22,991 bases of DNA from contig JAIOYD010000002.1 in assembly GCA_021741285.1 (NCBI GenBank), forward strand, positions 1 through 22,991. The letters are read 5' to 3'. Under the pieces are notes generated by a model. It ran no database searches and was not told where the DNA came from. It worked only from the letters and a program-made list of their open reading frames with translations. Within the stretch, counting starts at the first letter, position 1. Each line of letters opens with the position of its first letter. The position numbers and the translations under genes are program-made. Source of the DNA: Rickettsiaceae bacterium. Lineage in GTDB: Bacteria; Pseudomonadota; Alphaproteobacteria; Rickettsiales; Rickettsiaceae. Positions 8,842 through 17,327 of this stretch are shown here, in pieces.

Positions 8842-9792
8842 TTACCTGAGAGCCTGGCCTTCATCCCTGTTGATATGCTCAAGACATATATCTTGTGTCA
8901 TTTTTTGCAGTTTCTCAACTCTTTCTATAAGATATAGCAGCTGTTCTTTGCTTATTCGGTAATCTTTGTTATATCTTGCTTCTATGTAAGCCCTCCTTAG
9001 TAGCTCGAAACATTCAACCTGTTCAGGGGTGGCGTATGGAAATATCTTGAATAGCTCATAATGGTGACTTCTTGCTGTCTTGGCAAGTTCCAATATATCA
9101 TGCTCCTTGCGCTTGTCACCCGTAAAAACAAGTAATATCGCGGTATAAAAACTTTCGGTGGCCTGGTGGAGATAAAAAGCCGCTTTATTAAAAGAATCTC
9201 TTTCTAATGCATGGTGGGTATCAATAAAAAACTCTGAACCACTATCAAACCAATAATCATAATCGTCTTGTGCTATCTGTCTTACCTCAGACCAAGGCAT
9301 CTCTCTGGCTTCTGCCAGCTCAAATTCACCGTTGTCATATAATAAGATCCCTTCTTTCTTTATATCTGTAAAAAAATATTGCTTTCTTTCCAACTCTTTA
9401 TTAAATCTATCTATAGGCTCAGATATCAGTGATACCCCAGGATATTTTATGTCTTCTCTTACCTCTTCAATACTAGGATAAGGAGGCAATTTCATAAATG
9501 AGAAAGCAAGCCCTTTCTTTTCAAGTCTCTTTTCTATAGCATGCTCCATTCTGGAAGCTGCATACCCACCATATTTGTTCTTTCTTAAGACAAGCAAGAT
9601 ATCCAAATCGCTTCGATAAGATAATGTATGATGACCTTCTTTATATACATCCTGCACCCATGTGCCCCTTGCATATGAGCCAAAGAGAATAATCATCGCT
9701 AATTTATCTTTAGCAACTGCAAGTATTTCCTTAACTATATTATCCAGCCTTTCTTTTATAATAAGGGAACGCTCTGGCAGGGTGGTTTTCAT
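8842..9792 (-). CDS. Fused nucleotidyltransferase (MNT) - HEPN domain protein
   Basis: The 316-residue protein joins two domains usually encoded by separate partner genes. The N-terminal domain (about 1-130) is a DNA polymerase beta-like nucleotidyltransferase: GSYARG at residues 38-43 and the metal-binding pair D62/D64 in SDLDILLV. The C-terminal region (about 170-300) is helical and HEPN-like, with HQATESFYTAILL near 209-221 and EARYNKDY at 271-278. In toxic HEPN RNases the catalytic motif is R-x4-6-H; here R273 is followed by Y278 rather than histidine, so RNase activity is doubtful. In known MNT-HEPN modules the MNT partner adenylylates the HEPN toxin; a single chain could be self-regulated, a stand-alone NTase, or a defence or tRNA-directed enzyme. 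It has its own promoter, no clear ribosome-binding site, and sits as an accessory gene among housekeeping genes, flanked by inverted repeats. Confidence 0.8.
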   Translation of the reverse strand: MKTTLPERSLIIKERLDNIVKEILAVAKDKLAMIILFGSYARGTWVQDVYKEGHHTLSYRSDLDILLVLRKNKYGGYAASRMEHAIEKRLEKKGLAFSFMKLPPYPSIEEVREDIKYPGVSLISEPIDRFNKELERKQYFFTDIKKEGILLYDNGEFELAEAREMPWSEVRQIAQDDYDYWFDSGSEFFIDTHHALERDSFNKAAFYLHQATESFYTAILLVFTGDKRKEHDILELAKTARSHHYELFKIFPYATPEQVECFELLRRAYIEARYNKDYRISKEQLLYLIERVEKLQKMTQDICLEHINRDEGQALR

Positions 9793-9818
9793 ACGAGGTT
9801 TGTGCTATTTTTCGTTTT

Positions 9819-9846
9819 ATTCTATAGCATCTTGTCTTTAAGTCAA
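9819..9846 (-). promoter_or_regulatory. Promoter of the NTase-HEPN gene
   Basis: TTGACT (9846-9841) and TAGAAT (9824-9819) each match five of six consensus bases, with a 16-base spacer. Transcription would begin near 9812, about 20 bases before the ATG at 9792. The -10 overlaps one arm of a small inverted repeat (TGCTAT 9803-9808 with ATAGCA 9824-9829), which could act as an operator. Confidence 0.6.
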
Positions 9847-9862
9847 AGTGGTTTTGCGTTTA

Positions 9863-9897
9863 TAGCAGCGTAACCAATCGAATCAGGATCGCTGCTA
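9863..9897. repeat. 8-bp inverted repeat upstream of the NTase-HEPN promoter
   Basis: TAGCAGCG (9863-9870) pairs perfectly with CGCTGCTA (9890-9897) across a 19-base loop. It lies between the rpmE stop and the NTase-HEPN promoter. No U run follows on the minus strand, so terminator function for rpmE is weak; a repeat edge or regulator site is equally possible. No other structure in the 134-base gap is convincing. Confidence 0.45.
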
Positions 9898-9926
9898 AAG
9901 AAGTTTTTCTCTAGTCTACAAAGCTC

Positions 9927-10154
9927 TTATTTTTTAGAGCCAAAAGACAATCCGGCAAACTTTTTGTTAAAGTCACTAACATTTTTATTTGATTGATTAA
10001 CCATATTGACTACGTTTTTGTTCCAAGCAGGATGCTCACGAAAATCAACGTCCATTAAGATTTCACCTGATTTTAGAGTTGACATAGTAGTAAACTCATC
10101 ATTACGAATTTTAATTTTTAGACCTTTATATTCAGGGTGTATGTCTTTTCTCAT
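9927..10154 (-). CDS. rpmE: 50S ribosomal protein L31 (zinc-free type)
   Basis: This is a 75-residue L31, a component of the large subunit that also bridges to the small subunit. The N terminus MRKDIHPEYKGLKIKI has the family pattern (IHPxY), followed by GEILMDVDFREHPAWN and a C-terminal FNKKFAGLSFGSKK very like Rickettsia L31. No cysteines are present, so it belongs to the form without the zinc ribbon. Its ATG overlaps the rpmB stop (ATGA, 10154-10151), implying translational coupling with L28. Confidence 0.93.
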   Translation of the reverse strand: MRKDIHPEYKGLKIKIRNDEFTTMSTLKSGEILMDVDFREHPAWNKNVVNMVNQSNKNVSDFNKKFAGLSFGSKK

Positions 10155-10444
10155 GCAGCTAACTCATTTTTCTTCTTAAAGATTTCTCTTTTTACTTTTT
10201 TAGCTTTATCCGACATCATAGCACTATTAGCTTTAAGGATGAACAAATCAAAGCCCCCGTTTTTTTCAACAGTTCTCAAAGCTCTTGCTACAACTTTTAA
10301 CCTATATTTTTGTCCAGTAATTTCGCTTTTATACTCTACTGTTTTAATATTAGGCTCAAAGCGCCTTCTAGTCTTTCTTTGTGAGTGCGACACGTTATTT
10401 CCATAGCGTACTGCAACACCAGTCAATTCACATTTGCGAGACAT
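10151..10444 (-). CDS. rpmB: 50S ribosomal protein L28
   Basis: The 97-residue protein begins MSRKCELTGVAVRYGNNVSHS, the standard L28 N terminus, followed by the basic KTRRRFEPN segment and a lysine-rich C-terminal tail. The reading frame is open 21 codons further upstream, but that stretch contains the promoter. ATG 10444 is preceded by GGGA at good spacing and matches the family start. It is the first gene of a two-gene operon with rpmE. Rickettsiales L28 proteins are longer than the 78-residue E. coli form, as here. Confidence 0.95.
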   Translation of the reverse strand: MSRKCELTGVAVRYGNNVSHSQRKTRRRFEPNIKTVEYKSEITGQKYRLKVVARALRTVEKNGGFDLFILKANSAMMSDKAKKVKREIFKKKNELAA

Positions 10445-10478
10445 TATGAGTTCCCATAAATTACGTTTAATGGTAGGA

Positions 10479-10507
10479 AGAATATAGATCTTTGCTCTAT
10501 ATGTCAA
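10479..10507 (-). promoter_or_regulatory. Promoter of rpmB-rpmE with an inverted repeat in its spacer
   Basis: A perfect -35 (TTGACA, 10507-10502) and TATTCT (10484-10479) are 17 bases apart, giving a start near 10472 and a leader of about 28 bases. A perfect 7-bp inverted repeat (10482-10488 with 10496-10502) lies in the spacer and overlaps both hexamers, a layout suited to a repressor or to DNA-geometry effects. Confidence 0.65.
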
Positions 10508-10522
10508 GCCCCTATTGTATCA

Positions 10523-10912
10523 TTATTTCTTAAGTAATTTTTCTATAGTTTCGAAATTTTCAAAGGTAGGATCATAATAAAATCGAATCTCAGGTGAATA
10601 TTTTAAATTTACCTGACGGGTTACATAATTACGAATAGCAAAACGCGATTCCTCTAATGCCAACTCTATATCGCCTACCGTCAACTTCGTATTAAATGGT
10701 ACAAAAAAACAATTAGCAATACTAAGATCACTGCTTATATTGACCTTGGTTATACTTAAAGGACAGGGATCAAGACGAGGATCTATTTTTCCACCACCTT
10801 TCCTAAAGCATTCGATAAGACTAGACTGCACAGCATGAGACACTTTGAGCTGCCTCTGTGATTGGTCCTTTTCACGGGTTTTTAGATTAAAGTTTTTGTT
10901 GTTCTTCGACAA
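10523..10912 (-). CDS. rbfA: 30S ribosome-binding factor A (RbfA), divergent
   Basis: RbfA helps mature the 5' end of 16S rRNA in the small subunit. The product of about 129 residues is recognised mainly by position directly after infB, by length, and by a KH-like pattern: [12 protein letters not shown] helix, then [21 protein letters not shown] strand, then [26 protein letters not shown], which matches the family's PxLxFxxD end. No ATG is available. TTG codons occur at 10918 and 10912; the second has AGAGG at about nine bases, the first at only three, so 10912 is chosen. Either start overlaps the infB 3' end by 26-32 bases, implying coupled translation. Confidence 0.85.
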   Translation of the reverse strand: MSKNNKNFNLKTREKDQSQRQLKVSHAVQSSLIECFRKGGGKIDPRLDPCPLSITKVNISSDLSIANCFFVPFNTKLTVGDIELALEESRFAIRNYVTRQVNLKYSPEIRFYYDPTFENFETIEKLLKK

Positions 10913-13277
10913 GCTCAAATACCTCTACTGAATCACCAACTTTAATATCTTCATAATTCTCAAAAGCAATACCGCACTCATAGCCCTCTCTAACCTCTTT
11001 CACGTCTTCTTTAAAACGTTTCAAAGTCTTGAGTTTTCCTTCATGAATAACAATATCCTCACGTAGCAATCGAACACCAGCTCCACGCTTAATAGTACCT
11101 TTTGTTACGTAACTACCAGCAATCTTACCTACTTTTGATACATTAAACACCTCGCGAATATCAACCGAACCAATATATACTTCGCGAATAATTGGCGATA
11201 GCATACCGCTCATTATAGCTCTTATATCATCAATCAAATTATAAATAATTGAATAGTATCTTATATCCACTTTATTTTTGTCGGCATCTTGAGCAGCTGC
11301 ATTATTAGCCCTAACATTAAAGCCAAGAATTAACCCTCTTGAAGCCTGAGCAAGACCAACATCAGATTCAGATATACCGCCAACTGCACTATGCAGAATC
11401 TTTAATTTGACTTCATCGTTTTCAATTTTATTTAGATTACTGATAATTGCTTCAATAGACCCATGAACGTCCCCTTTAATAATCAGTGCTAGCTCTTTAA
11501 TTTTACTTACTCCAGAAGCTTTTAGGAATAGATCATCTAAGCTTGTTTTTGATGCGGTAACGCGTAATTCTTTTTCTTTTCTGATTCTATAATCAATGAT
11601 GTCTCTTGCTTGCTTCTCAGAAGCAACAACATTAAATACGTCTCCCGCAGATGGAGCCTCACTTAAACCATAAATCTCTATAGCAAGCGATGGGCCCGCT
11701 TCTGTAATGGTTCTTCCTTTATCATTGCATATTCTTTTTACCCGTCCAAACGTTGTACCAGCCATAATAATATCGCTCTTTTTCAACGTACCTCTTTGAA
11801 CAATAACCGTCGCAACAACTCCTCTCGTAATATCTACCCTAGACTCAATAACAACTCCACAAGCAATACCTTCTGGGTTTGCTTTCAAGTCCTGCATCTC
11901 TGCAACTAAAAGAATTGCTTCTTCCAATTTGTCAAGGTTCATCCTCTGTTTGGCAGAAACACCAACTGTTATTATCTCACCACCAAAATCTTCTGAAACC
12001 AAATCATGAGCCAATAATTCTTGCTTAACTTTTTCAATATCAGCGTCTGGCTTATCAATCTTGTTTATTGCAACAATAATAGGTACATTTGCAGCTTTAG
12101 CATGACTTATCGCTTCAATCGTTTGAGCTTTTATACCATCATCTGCCGCCACTACTAGCACCACAATATCTGTAGCTTGTGCACCGCGTGTGCGCATTTC
12201 TGTAAACGCTTCGTGACCCGGAGTATCAATAAACGTAATCATTCGACCATCTGACATTGTTACACTATATGCGCCTATGTGCTGAGTAATCCCACCAGCT
12301 TCACCAGCCACAACATCAGTAGATTTAAGCGCATCTAGCAAAGACGTTTTACCATGATCTACGTGTCCCATCACTGTAACTATAGGAGCTCTTGGTTTTA
12401 AATCTTCATGGCTATCTTCTTTATCAATCAAACTATTCTCGACATCAGACTCTTTAACACGTTTAACAGTATGACCAAAACTGGTAACTACCAATTCCGC
12501 TGTATCCGCGTCAATCGACTGGTTACTAGCCGCCATCACTCCAAGTTTCATCAACTCTCTAATTACATCAGCTCCTCTTTCAGTCATTCTATTAGCAAGC
12601 TCTGCAACAGTAATAACTTCAGGTAGTATAACCTCGCGATAAACTTTATCAGCTTTTGACGAATTACTTTCATGCTTTCTTTTTTCTTTCGCTCTTGCTC
12701 TTTGAATTGACGCTAAAGATCTTGTTTTAAATGGAGTATTACCCGAGTCCTGATCGAGCATCTGAAATATATCTGACTTCTTCAGTTTCTTAATCTCTAA
12801 AAGCTTAGGCTTTACGGGAACAACTACTTCCTCCTCTGCTTTTTCCTCGCGAACATTGATCGGACTTACCACAGGTCTGGCATTCTCTTTTCTAAAATCT
12901 GTACCCGCTTCGCCACGTGTGTTTGACAAAGCATCTGACTCTTCAACGTCATTTACTTCAGAACTTTGGTTGATTTCAGCAAGCCTACTTAGCGTGCTCA
13001 AAGGGGCTTCTTCTTCGCCCTCTCCATCTATAGAACGCTGCAATGCGGCAAGTCTTCTACTAGCCATTTCTTGATTAGATTGCAAACTAGCTGATTCTCT
13101 GCTAAGAGTAAGATCGCCTCCTGTAGCTTTTCCACGCTTCACTTCAACAACAACTGAAGAAGAGCCGCCCAAATTTCTTGAAACCATTTTAGGATAAATG
13201 GATTTGCTGCTTAAGCTCAGCTTATTCGCACCAAATGTAAGTTTTTTTTCTTTCTTTTCTTCTGTATTATCTGTCAT
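10887..13277 (-). CDS. infB: Translation initiation factor IF-2
   Basis: IF-2 is the GTPase that places fMet-tRNA on the 30S subunit and promotes subunit joining. The 796-residue protein has a charged, low-complexity N-terminal region (1-215), an IF2_N motif (about 220-270, [19 protein letters not shown]), then the G domain with G1 GHVDHGKT at about 303-310, switch [11 protein letters not shown]3 DTPGH, G4 NKID and G5 SAK. The C-terminal beta-barrel and fMet-tRNA-binding domains are complete. It lies 48 bases after nusA; the small ylxR gene often found between them in alphaproteobacteria is absent. rbfA overlaps its end. Confidence 0.98.
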   Translation of the reverse strand: MTDNTEEKKEKKLTFGANKLSLSSKSIYPKMVSRNLGGSSSVVVEVKRGKATGGDLTLSRESASLQSNQEMASRRLAALQRSIDGEGEEEAPLSTLSRLAEINQSSEVNDVEESDALSNTRGEAGTDFRKENARPVVSPINVREEKAEEEVVVPVKPKLLEIKKLKKSDIFQMLDQDSGNTPFKTRSLASIQRARAKEKRKHESNSSKADKVYREVILPEVITVAELANRMTERGADVIRELMKLGVMAASNQSIDADTAELVVTSFGHTVKRVKESDVENSLIDKEDSHEDLKPRAPIVTVMGHVDHGKTSLLDALKSTDVVAGEAGGITQHIGAYSVTMSDGRMITFIDTPGHEAFTEMRTRGAQATDIVVLVVAADDGIKAQTIEAISHAKAANVPIIVAINKIDKPDADIEKVKQELLAHDLVSEDFGGEIITVGVSAKQRMNLDKLEEAILLVAEMQDLKANPEGIACGVVIESRVDITRGVVATVIVQRGTLKKSDIIMAGTTFGRVKRICNDKGRTITEAGPSLAIEIYGLSEAPSAGDVFNVVASEKQARDIIDYRIRKEKELRVTASKTSLDDLFLKASGVSKIKELALIIKGDVHGSIEAIISNLNKIENDEVKLKILHSAVGGISESDVGLAQASRGLILGFNVRANNAAAQDADKNKVDIRYYSIIYNLIDDIRAIMSGMLSPIIREVYIGSVDIREVFNVSKVGKIAGSYVTKGTIKRGAGVRLLREDIVIHEGKLKTLKRFKEDVKEVREGYECGIAFENYEDIKVGDSVEVFELVEEQQKL

Positions 13278-13325
13278 GTATCCTATTTTCCGTCTGCTTC
13301 AAATGTTAAAGAACTAAATTATATT

Positions 13326-14828
13326 TTACTCATGTGCTTCTGATTGTTTCTTAGCAAAACTGATCAAAGCTTCAATTTCTTCGCTACTAACTATGTTTGC
13401 AGGAACAATTTGTCTGAATTCAGAAGCTGTAACCTCTCCTAAATCTTCGATAGTCTTAACCCCAAATTCTGCTAGTTTTAAGATGTATTCAGGGGGCAAG
13501 TCTAGCGAATCTAGTAATTCTTGCTCTACTCCGAGCTTCTCGAGCCCCTCAATAATTTCCTCGTTTTTCTCTTCAAAGTAAGTTATAGCACGGCTCTGCA
13601 TCTCTTCAACTAATTCCTTATTACTAAATCCTTCAATAGAAGTCAATGCTGCACTATCTGCGTAAGCAATCTGTTCTAAAGATGTATAACCCTCCGCAGA
13701 CAACAACTGAGCTGTTACCTCGTCTACTCCCAGCTTACTCACAAACAATTCCGTTGTATTTGCAAACTCCTCACCTCGACGTTTTGACTCTTGCTCCTCT
13801 GTCATTACATCTATACTCCAGCCAGTCATTTTCGAAGCTAAGCGAACATTTTGCCCTCTTCTGCCAATGGCTAAACTCAACTGATCATCAGGTACAATCG
13901 CTTCAACACGCCCTTTATCTTCATCGAAAACTATTTTACTTATTGTCGCGGGGGTCATCGCATTAATAACAAATTGAGCCACGTTTTTATCCCAATTGAT
14001 CACATCAATCTTCTCGCCAGCTAGCTCATTAGTAATAGCCCTTACCCGACTTCCACGAACACCTACACAAGATCCAACGGGATCAACTGAAATATCCGTA
14101 GCAAATACTGCTATTTTTGCTTTTGACCCAGGCTCTCTAGCAATCGATTTAATCTCTATTATGTTATCATATACTTCTGGGACCTCCATTTCAAACAACT
14201 TTCTTAAGAACTCATCATCAGTTCTGGATAAGAAAATTTGTGGCCCCTTTGGTTCCCTTTTTACATCTTGAACGTAAGCTTTTACTCTATCGCCTACTTT
14301 AAACATCTCTCCACGTATCTGCTGGGTTTTTTTAAGCAACGCTTCCGCACGCCCTACATCTACAATAATATTACCAAACTCAATCCTTTTCACAGTTCCA
14401 TTAAGTATATCTCCCTTACGATCTTTATAATCTTCGTACTGACTCTCTCTCTCTATTTCACCCACTCTCTGAACAATCACTTGTTTAGCAGTTTGAGCAG
14501 CAACTCTGCCCAAATCAATTGGCGGTAAAGGCTCAAATATTTCTTCCCCTTTTTGAGCTTCTGGACGAATTAATAGCGCGTCCTCAAGAGAAATTTCTTG
14601 AAAAGTATTTTCAACTTTATCTACAATTGTTCTAACCCTAAATAAGCTTATTTTCCCAGTATTTTGATCAATCTGTGCACTAATGTTTTGTTCCAGACCA
14701 TATTTCTTACGACCAGCTATCTGAACAGCTTGCTCCATTGCCTCAATTAACTTTGCCTTAGACACACCTCTTTCTCTTGATACAGCATCTACTATTTGTA
14801 AGATTTCTGCTTTACCAATATTATCCAT
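13326..14828 (-). CDS. nusA: Transcription termination/antitermination factor NusA
   Basis: NusA binds RNA polymerase, promotes hairpin-dependent pausing and intrinsic termination, and takes part in rRNA antitermination. The 500-residue protein shows the N-terminal polymerase-binding domain (1-130), an S1 domain (about 135-200, NGTVKRIEFGNIIVDVGRAE), two KH domains (GVRGSRVRAITNELAGEKID and IGRRGQNVRLASKMTGW), and two C-terminal acidic helix-hairpin-helix repeats (about 360-420 and 430-490) as in proteobacterial NusA. Its start lies 2 bases after the rimP stop. The transcript leader upstream of rimP contains an intrinsic terminator, so NusA may act on its own operon. Confidence 0.98.
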   Translation of the reverse strand: MDNIGKAEILQIVDAVSRERGVSKAKLIEAMEQAVQIAGRKKYGLEQNISAQIDQNTGKISLFRVRTIVDKVENTFQEISLEDALLIRPEAQKGEEIFEPLPPIDLGRVAAQTAKQVIVQRVGEIERESQYEDYKDRKGDILNGTVKRIEFGNIIVDVGRAEALLKKTQQIRGEMFKVGDRVKAYVQDVKREPKGPQIFLSRTDDEFLRKLFEMEVPEVYDNIIEIKSIAREPGSKAKIAVFATDISVDPVGSCVGVRGSRVRAITNELAGEKIDVINWDKNVAQFVINAMTPATISKIVFDEDKGRVEAIVPDDQLSLAIGRRGQNVRLASKMTGWSIDVMTEEQESKRRGEEFANTTELFVSKLGVDEVTAQLLSAEGYTSLEQIAYADSAALTSIEGFSNKELVEEMQSRAITYFEEKNEEIIEGLEKLGVEQELLDSLDLPPEYILKLAEFGVKTIEDLGEVTASEFRQIVPANIVSSEEIEALISFAKKQSEAHE

Positions 14829-14830
14829 AA

Positions 14831-15325
14831 CTAACTCTCTTTCTTTATTTTTTTATTTAATAACGCTCTAAACATATCCTCTGTCAAAACTAATTTTGCA
14901 TTTTTGATATTGCTGTAATCAAATGACATCTCTATATTTTTTGATTTCAACTTAACCTCTTCGCCGTCCACACCCAAAAGCTGACCTTTGTAAGTAAGAT
15001 TTCCATTAAAGGCAGCTTTGAGGCGTATCTTAATTTCTCTACCAGCAAATTTTTCAAAATCTGTTATTTTTACAAGAGGCCTTTCAACTCCGGCCGACGA
15101 AACTTCTAAAAAATACTTGCCAGGAATAATGTCTTCAACATCTAGTACAGCAGAAATATTCCGGCTAACTATTTGGCAATCATTGACTTGCACCTTCTCT
15201 CCATCGATTCGCTCAATCAATATCTCTACTACCTTAGTACTTGTACCGTGAATAATGACCTTTACGATATCAAAACCAAGGGTGGTGACAGTGCTCTCAA
15301 TTAAGTTAGTTACTCTTTGTTCCAT
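14831..15325 (-). CDS. rimP: Ribosome maturation factor RimP
   Basis: RimP assists 30S subunit assembly. The 164-residue product has the N-terminal alpha/beta domain (LIESTVTTLGFDIVKV, then VEILIER, DCQIVSRNISAVLD) and the diagnostic YFLEVSSAGVERPL segment that leads into the C-terminal SH3-like barrel (about 90-160, GREIKIRLK, then YKGQLLGVDGEEVKL). It is the first gene of the rimP-nusA-infB-rbfA operon. ATG 15325 is only 13 bases beyond the U run of a strong terminator hairpin and has only a weak purine-rich ribosome-binding site (AGAAAA). Confidence 0.95.
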   Translation of the reverse strand: MEQRVTNLIESTVTTLGFDIVKVIIHGTSTKVVEILIERIDGEKVQVNDCQIVSRNISAVLDVEDIIPGKYFLEVSSAGVERPLVKITDFEKFAGREIKIRLKAAFNGNLTYKGQLLGVDGEEVKLKSKNIEMSFDYSNIKNAKLVLTEDMFRALLNKKIKKES

Positions 15326-15338
15326 TCAATTTTCTAAT

Positions 15339-15384
15339 AAAAAAGGCGAGCCTCTTGGCTCACCTTAAATAACTTATTATTTAA
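15339..15384 (-). terminator. Tandem hairpins with intrinsic terminator in the rimP leader (candidate attenuator)
   Basis: Read on the minus strand, hairpin 1 is a perfect 8-bp AU stem (15384-15377 with 15372-15365, 4-base loop). Hairpin 2 is a GC-rich 10-bp stem (15366-15357 with 15352-15343, loop AAGA, one G-U pair) followed directly by six U residues (15344-15339). This is a classical rho-independent terminator. It lies 35 bases past the lolD stop and 13 bases before the rimP ATG, so it can end the proS-lolC-lolD transcript. Because the likely rimP promoter is upstream of it, it should also attenuate the rimP operon. The two stems share two bases and so compete slightly. Confidence 0.85.
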
Positions 15385-15392
15385 CTATTAAC

Positions 15393-15421
15393 AGTATAAT
15401 TTAGTTTGTTATCTCTGTCAA
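15393..15421 (-). promoter_or_regulatory. Strong promoter for rimP-nusA-infB-rbfA inside the end of lolD
   Basis: A perfect -35 (TTGACA, 15421-15416) and TATACT (15398-15393, five of six matches) stand exactly 17 bases apart on the minus strand. The -35 lies within the last codons of lolD. Transcription would start near 15386, at the edge of hairpin 1, giving a leader of about 60 bases that passes through the terminator before rimP. Confidence 0.7.
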
Positions 15422-16090
15422 ACTATAATCAAGCTTATAGGTTTTATGCATCTTAGCGGCGAGATTCATGTTGTGAGAAACCATTATAATGGCAGCTTTA
15501 TGCTTTTGAGCACGCTCCAGCAACATATTAAACACCTCGTCGGCAGTATTGGGATCAAGATTTCCAGTAGGTTCATCTACAAGAATAATTCTTGGATCAC
15601 CTATAAGAGCTCGAGCAATAGCAACTCGTTGCTGCTCTCCCCCCGACAATTCGCCAGGAACGTTCCACAGCCTTTTACCAAGCCCTAGATCTCTCAATAT
15701 CTCTTCCGATCTTTCCATAGCTTCGTTCTTATTAACACCCTTTATTAATAATGGCATCGCCGCATTTTCCTGAGCAGTAAAATCCCGCAGCAAGTGATGA
15801 TATTGATAAACAAAACCTAAATTATCAAGCCTTATACGTCCTGCATTTTTTAAATTACTTACCAAAGTATCAGAAACTCCAGCAATATGAACCGATCCTT
15901 GGCCAGGAGAGTCAAGCAACCCTGCAATATGCAACAACGTTGACTTGCCACTTCCAGACGCTCCAACTATTGCGATCATCTGACCGCTATACACCTCAAG
16001 ATCAATGTCTTTTAATACTTCTATCACTGATCTACCTTGATGATAGTCCTTATAGATACCCTTCAGTGAAAGAACTAGTTCTTTATTCAT
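15401..16090 (-). CDS. lolD: Lipoprotein-releasing ABC transporter ATPase LolD
   Basis: LolD powers release of outer-membrane lipoproteins from the inner membrane to LolA. The 229-residue protein has Walker A GASGSGKS at 43-50, the Q-loop near residue 96, the ABC signature LSGGEQQR at 148-155, Walker B ILVDEP at 169-174 with the D-loop GNLD, and the H-loop VSHN near 204. Its length and MacB/LolD-type sequence fit the family. It overlaps the permease gene by 8 bases, so the two are translationally coupled. Its last codons hold the rimP promoter -35. Confidence 0.94.
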   Translation of the reverse strand: MNKELVLSLKGIYKDYHQGRSVIEVLKDIDLEVYSGQMIAIVGASGSGKSTLLHIAGLLDSPGQGSVHIAGVSDTLVSNLKNAGRIRLDNLGFVYQYHHLLRDFTAQENAAMPLLIKGVNKNEAMERSEEILRDLGLGKRLWNVPGELSGGEQQRVAIARALIGDPRIILVDEPTGNLDPNTADEVFNMLLERAQKHKAAIIMVSHNMNLAAKMHKTYKLDYSLTEITN

Positions 16091-17327
16091 ATCTCATAGC
16101 CTCAATTGGACTTAAAGCCGAAGCCTTATAAGCTGGATAAATAGTAGCTAAAAACGATAAAACTAAAGCAATGGACGTAATAATCATGACATCACTAATT
16201 CTCACTACTGATGGTAAGCTATACAGAAAATAAATCGCTGGGTCAAATATTCTAGCACCCGACAATTTTTCTAAAAACTGCCTAATATTCTCTATATTAT
16301 AAGAAAATAATAGACCAAATATTACGCCCAAAAATGTTCCAATAGCCCCGATCATCATACCATTAAAAATAAAAATTAGCATTATTTGCTTAGTTGAAGC
16401 GCCTATAGTTTTTAATATAGCTATATCTTTAGTTTTATCTTTCACAACCATGAAAAGACTAGAAACAATGTTAAATGCGGCAACTAAAATAATGAGCGAT
16501 AAAATTACAAACATTGCAACTCTTTCTACTTCTAACGCGCTAAGAAATTGCTGGTTATCCTGCATCCAACTCTTAGCTTGTACAGAAAAACCAAACTCTT
16601 TCTGCAATATTTGTGCATATTGTTTTGCCTTTTCTTGGTTATCAGTATTAATCTCAAGCAAATTAATGCCCTGCCCCATAGAGAGAAAAATTTGTGCAGC
16701 CGCAACTGGCATCAACATAACTGCTGCATCATAATCGTATCTACCACTAGTGAATATCGCAACCACAGTAAAATCTTTTGCCCTAGGCATGCTACCAAAA
16801 GCGGTAGGCAGCAAACTGGGCGCTATCAACTTGACTTTGGAGCCCGCAGATATACCCAAAACACGGGCAAGTTCAGAACCGACTGCAACAACATTAGCTC
16901 CATCATAATCTGAAAAACTACCCTCTAAAACGTTACCCAGTATTTCTCCTTTCGTTTTCAAATCAACAGCATTGATACCCTTTATGATTACCCCGCTATT
17001 AGTTCCAGCTCCAAGAGCCAGAGATTGCCCCACAACTAAAGGCGTAACTTTTTTAACAAATTTATGATTACGCGTTTTTTGAATTAATTCATCATAACTC
17101 TCTATCACCTTACCCATTGGAGTTACAGAAATATCTCCATTAAGACCAATTATGTTGCTAGTTAACTCAATATGAAAACCATTCATAACAGACATAACTA
17201 TAATCAAAGCAGCTACGCCGATCATAATACCAGCAAGGGATATCCCAGAAATAATCGAAACGAATTTCTCATTCTTCTTAGCACTAAAATATCGTAGCGA
17301 TACAATAGGTATAAAGTTATTTAACAT
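16083..17327 (-). CDS. lolC: Lipoprotein-releasing system permease (LolC/LolE family)
   Basis: The 414-residue membrane protein is the permease partner of LolD. It has a first transmembrane helix at about 25-48 preceded by the family N terminus ([21 protein letters not shown]), a large periplasmic domain (about 50-265), and three further helices at the C terminus (about 268-400) with the FtsX-like segment ([12 protein letters not shown]). Only one permease gene is present here, whereas E. coli uses separate LolC and LolE; a single permease acting as a homodimer (sometimes called LolF) is likely. It overlaps proS by 11 bases and lolD by 8. Confidence 0.9.
   Translation of the reverse strand: MLNNFIPIVSLRYFSAKKNEKFVSIISGISLAGIMIGVAALIIVMSVMNGFHIELTSNIIGLNGDISVTPMGKVIESYDELIQKTRNHKFVKKVTPLVVGQSLALGAGTNSGVIIKGINAVDLKTKGEILGNVLEGSFSDYDGANVVAVGSELARVLGISAGSKVKLIAPSLLPTAFGSMPRAKDFTVVAIFTSGRYDYDAAVMLMPVAAAQIFLSMGQGINLLEINTDNQEKAKQYAQILQKEFGFSVQAKSWMQDNQQFLSALEVERVAMFVILSLIILVAAFNIVSSLFMVVKDKTKDIAILKTIGASTKQIMLIFIFNGMMIGAIGTFLGVIFGLLFSYNIENIRQFLEKLSGARIFDPAIYFLYSLPSVVRISDVMIITSIALVLSFLATIYPAYKASALSPIEAMRYE

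Noticed and set aside
9863..9897. Possible tRNA fragment or attachment site in the palindrome upstream of the NTase-HEPN gene
   Set aside because: No T-arm or acceptor pattern could be aligned and no matching direct repeat was found on the other side of the gene.
10445..10507. N-terminal extension of L28
   Set aside because: The region contains the promoter and ribosome-binding site, and L28 proteins start at the MSRKCELTG segment.
13646..14528. Long opposite-strand open frames within nusA
   Set aside because: They are shadows of the real gene; the translations are low in complexity and lack start signals.
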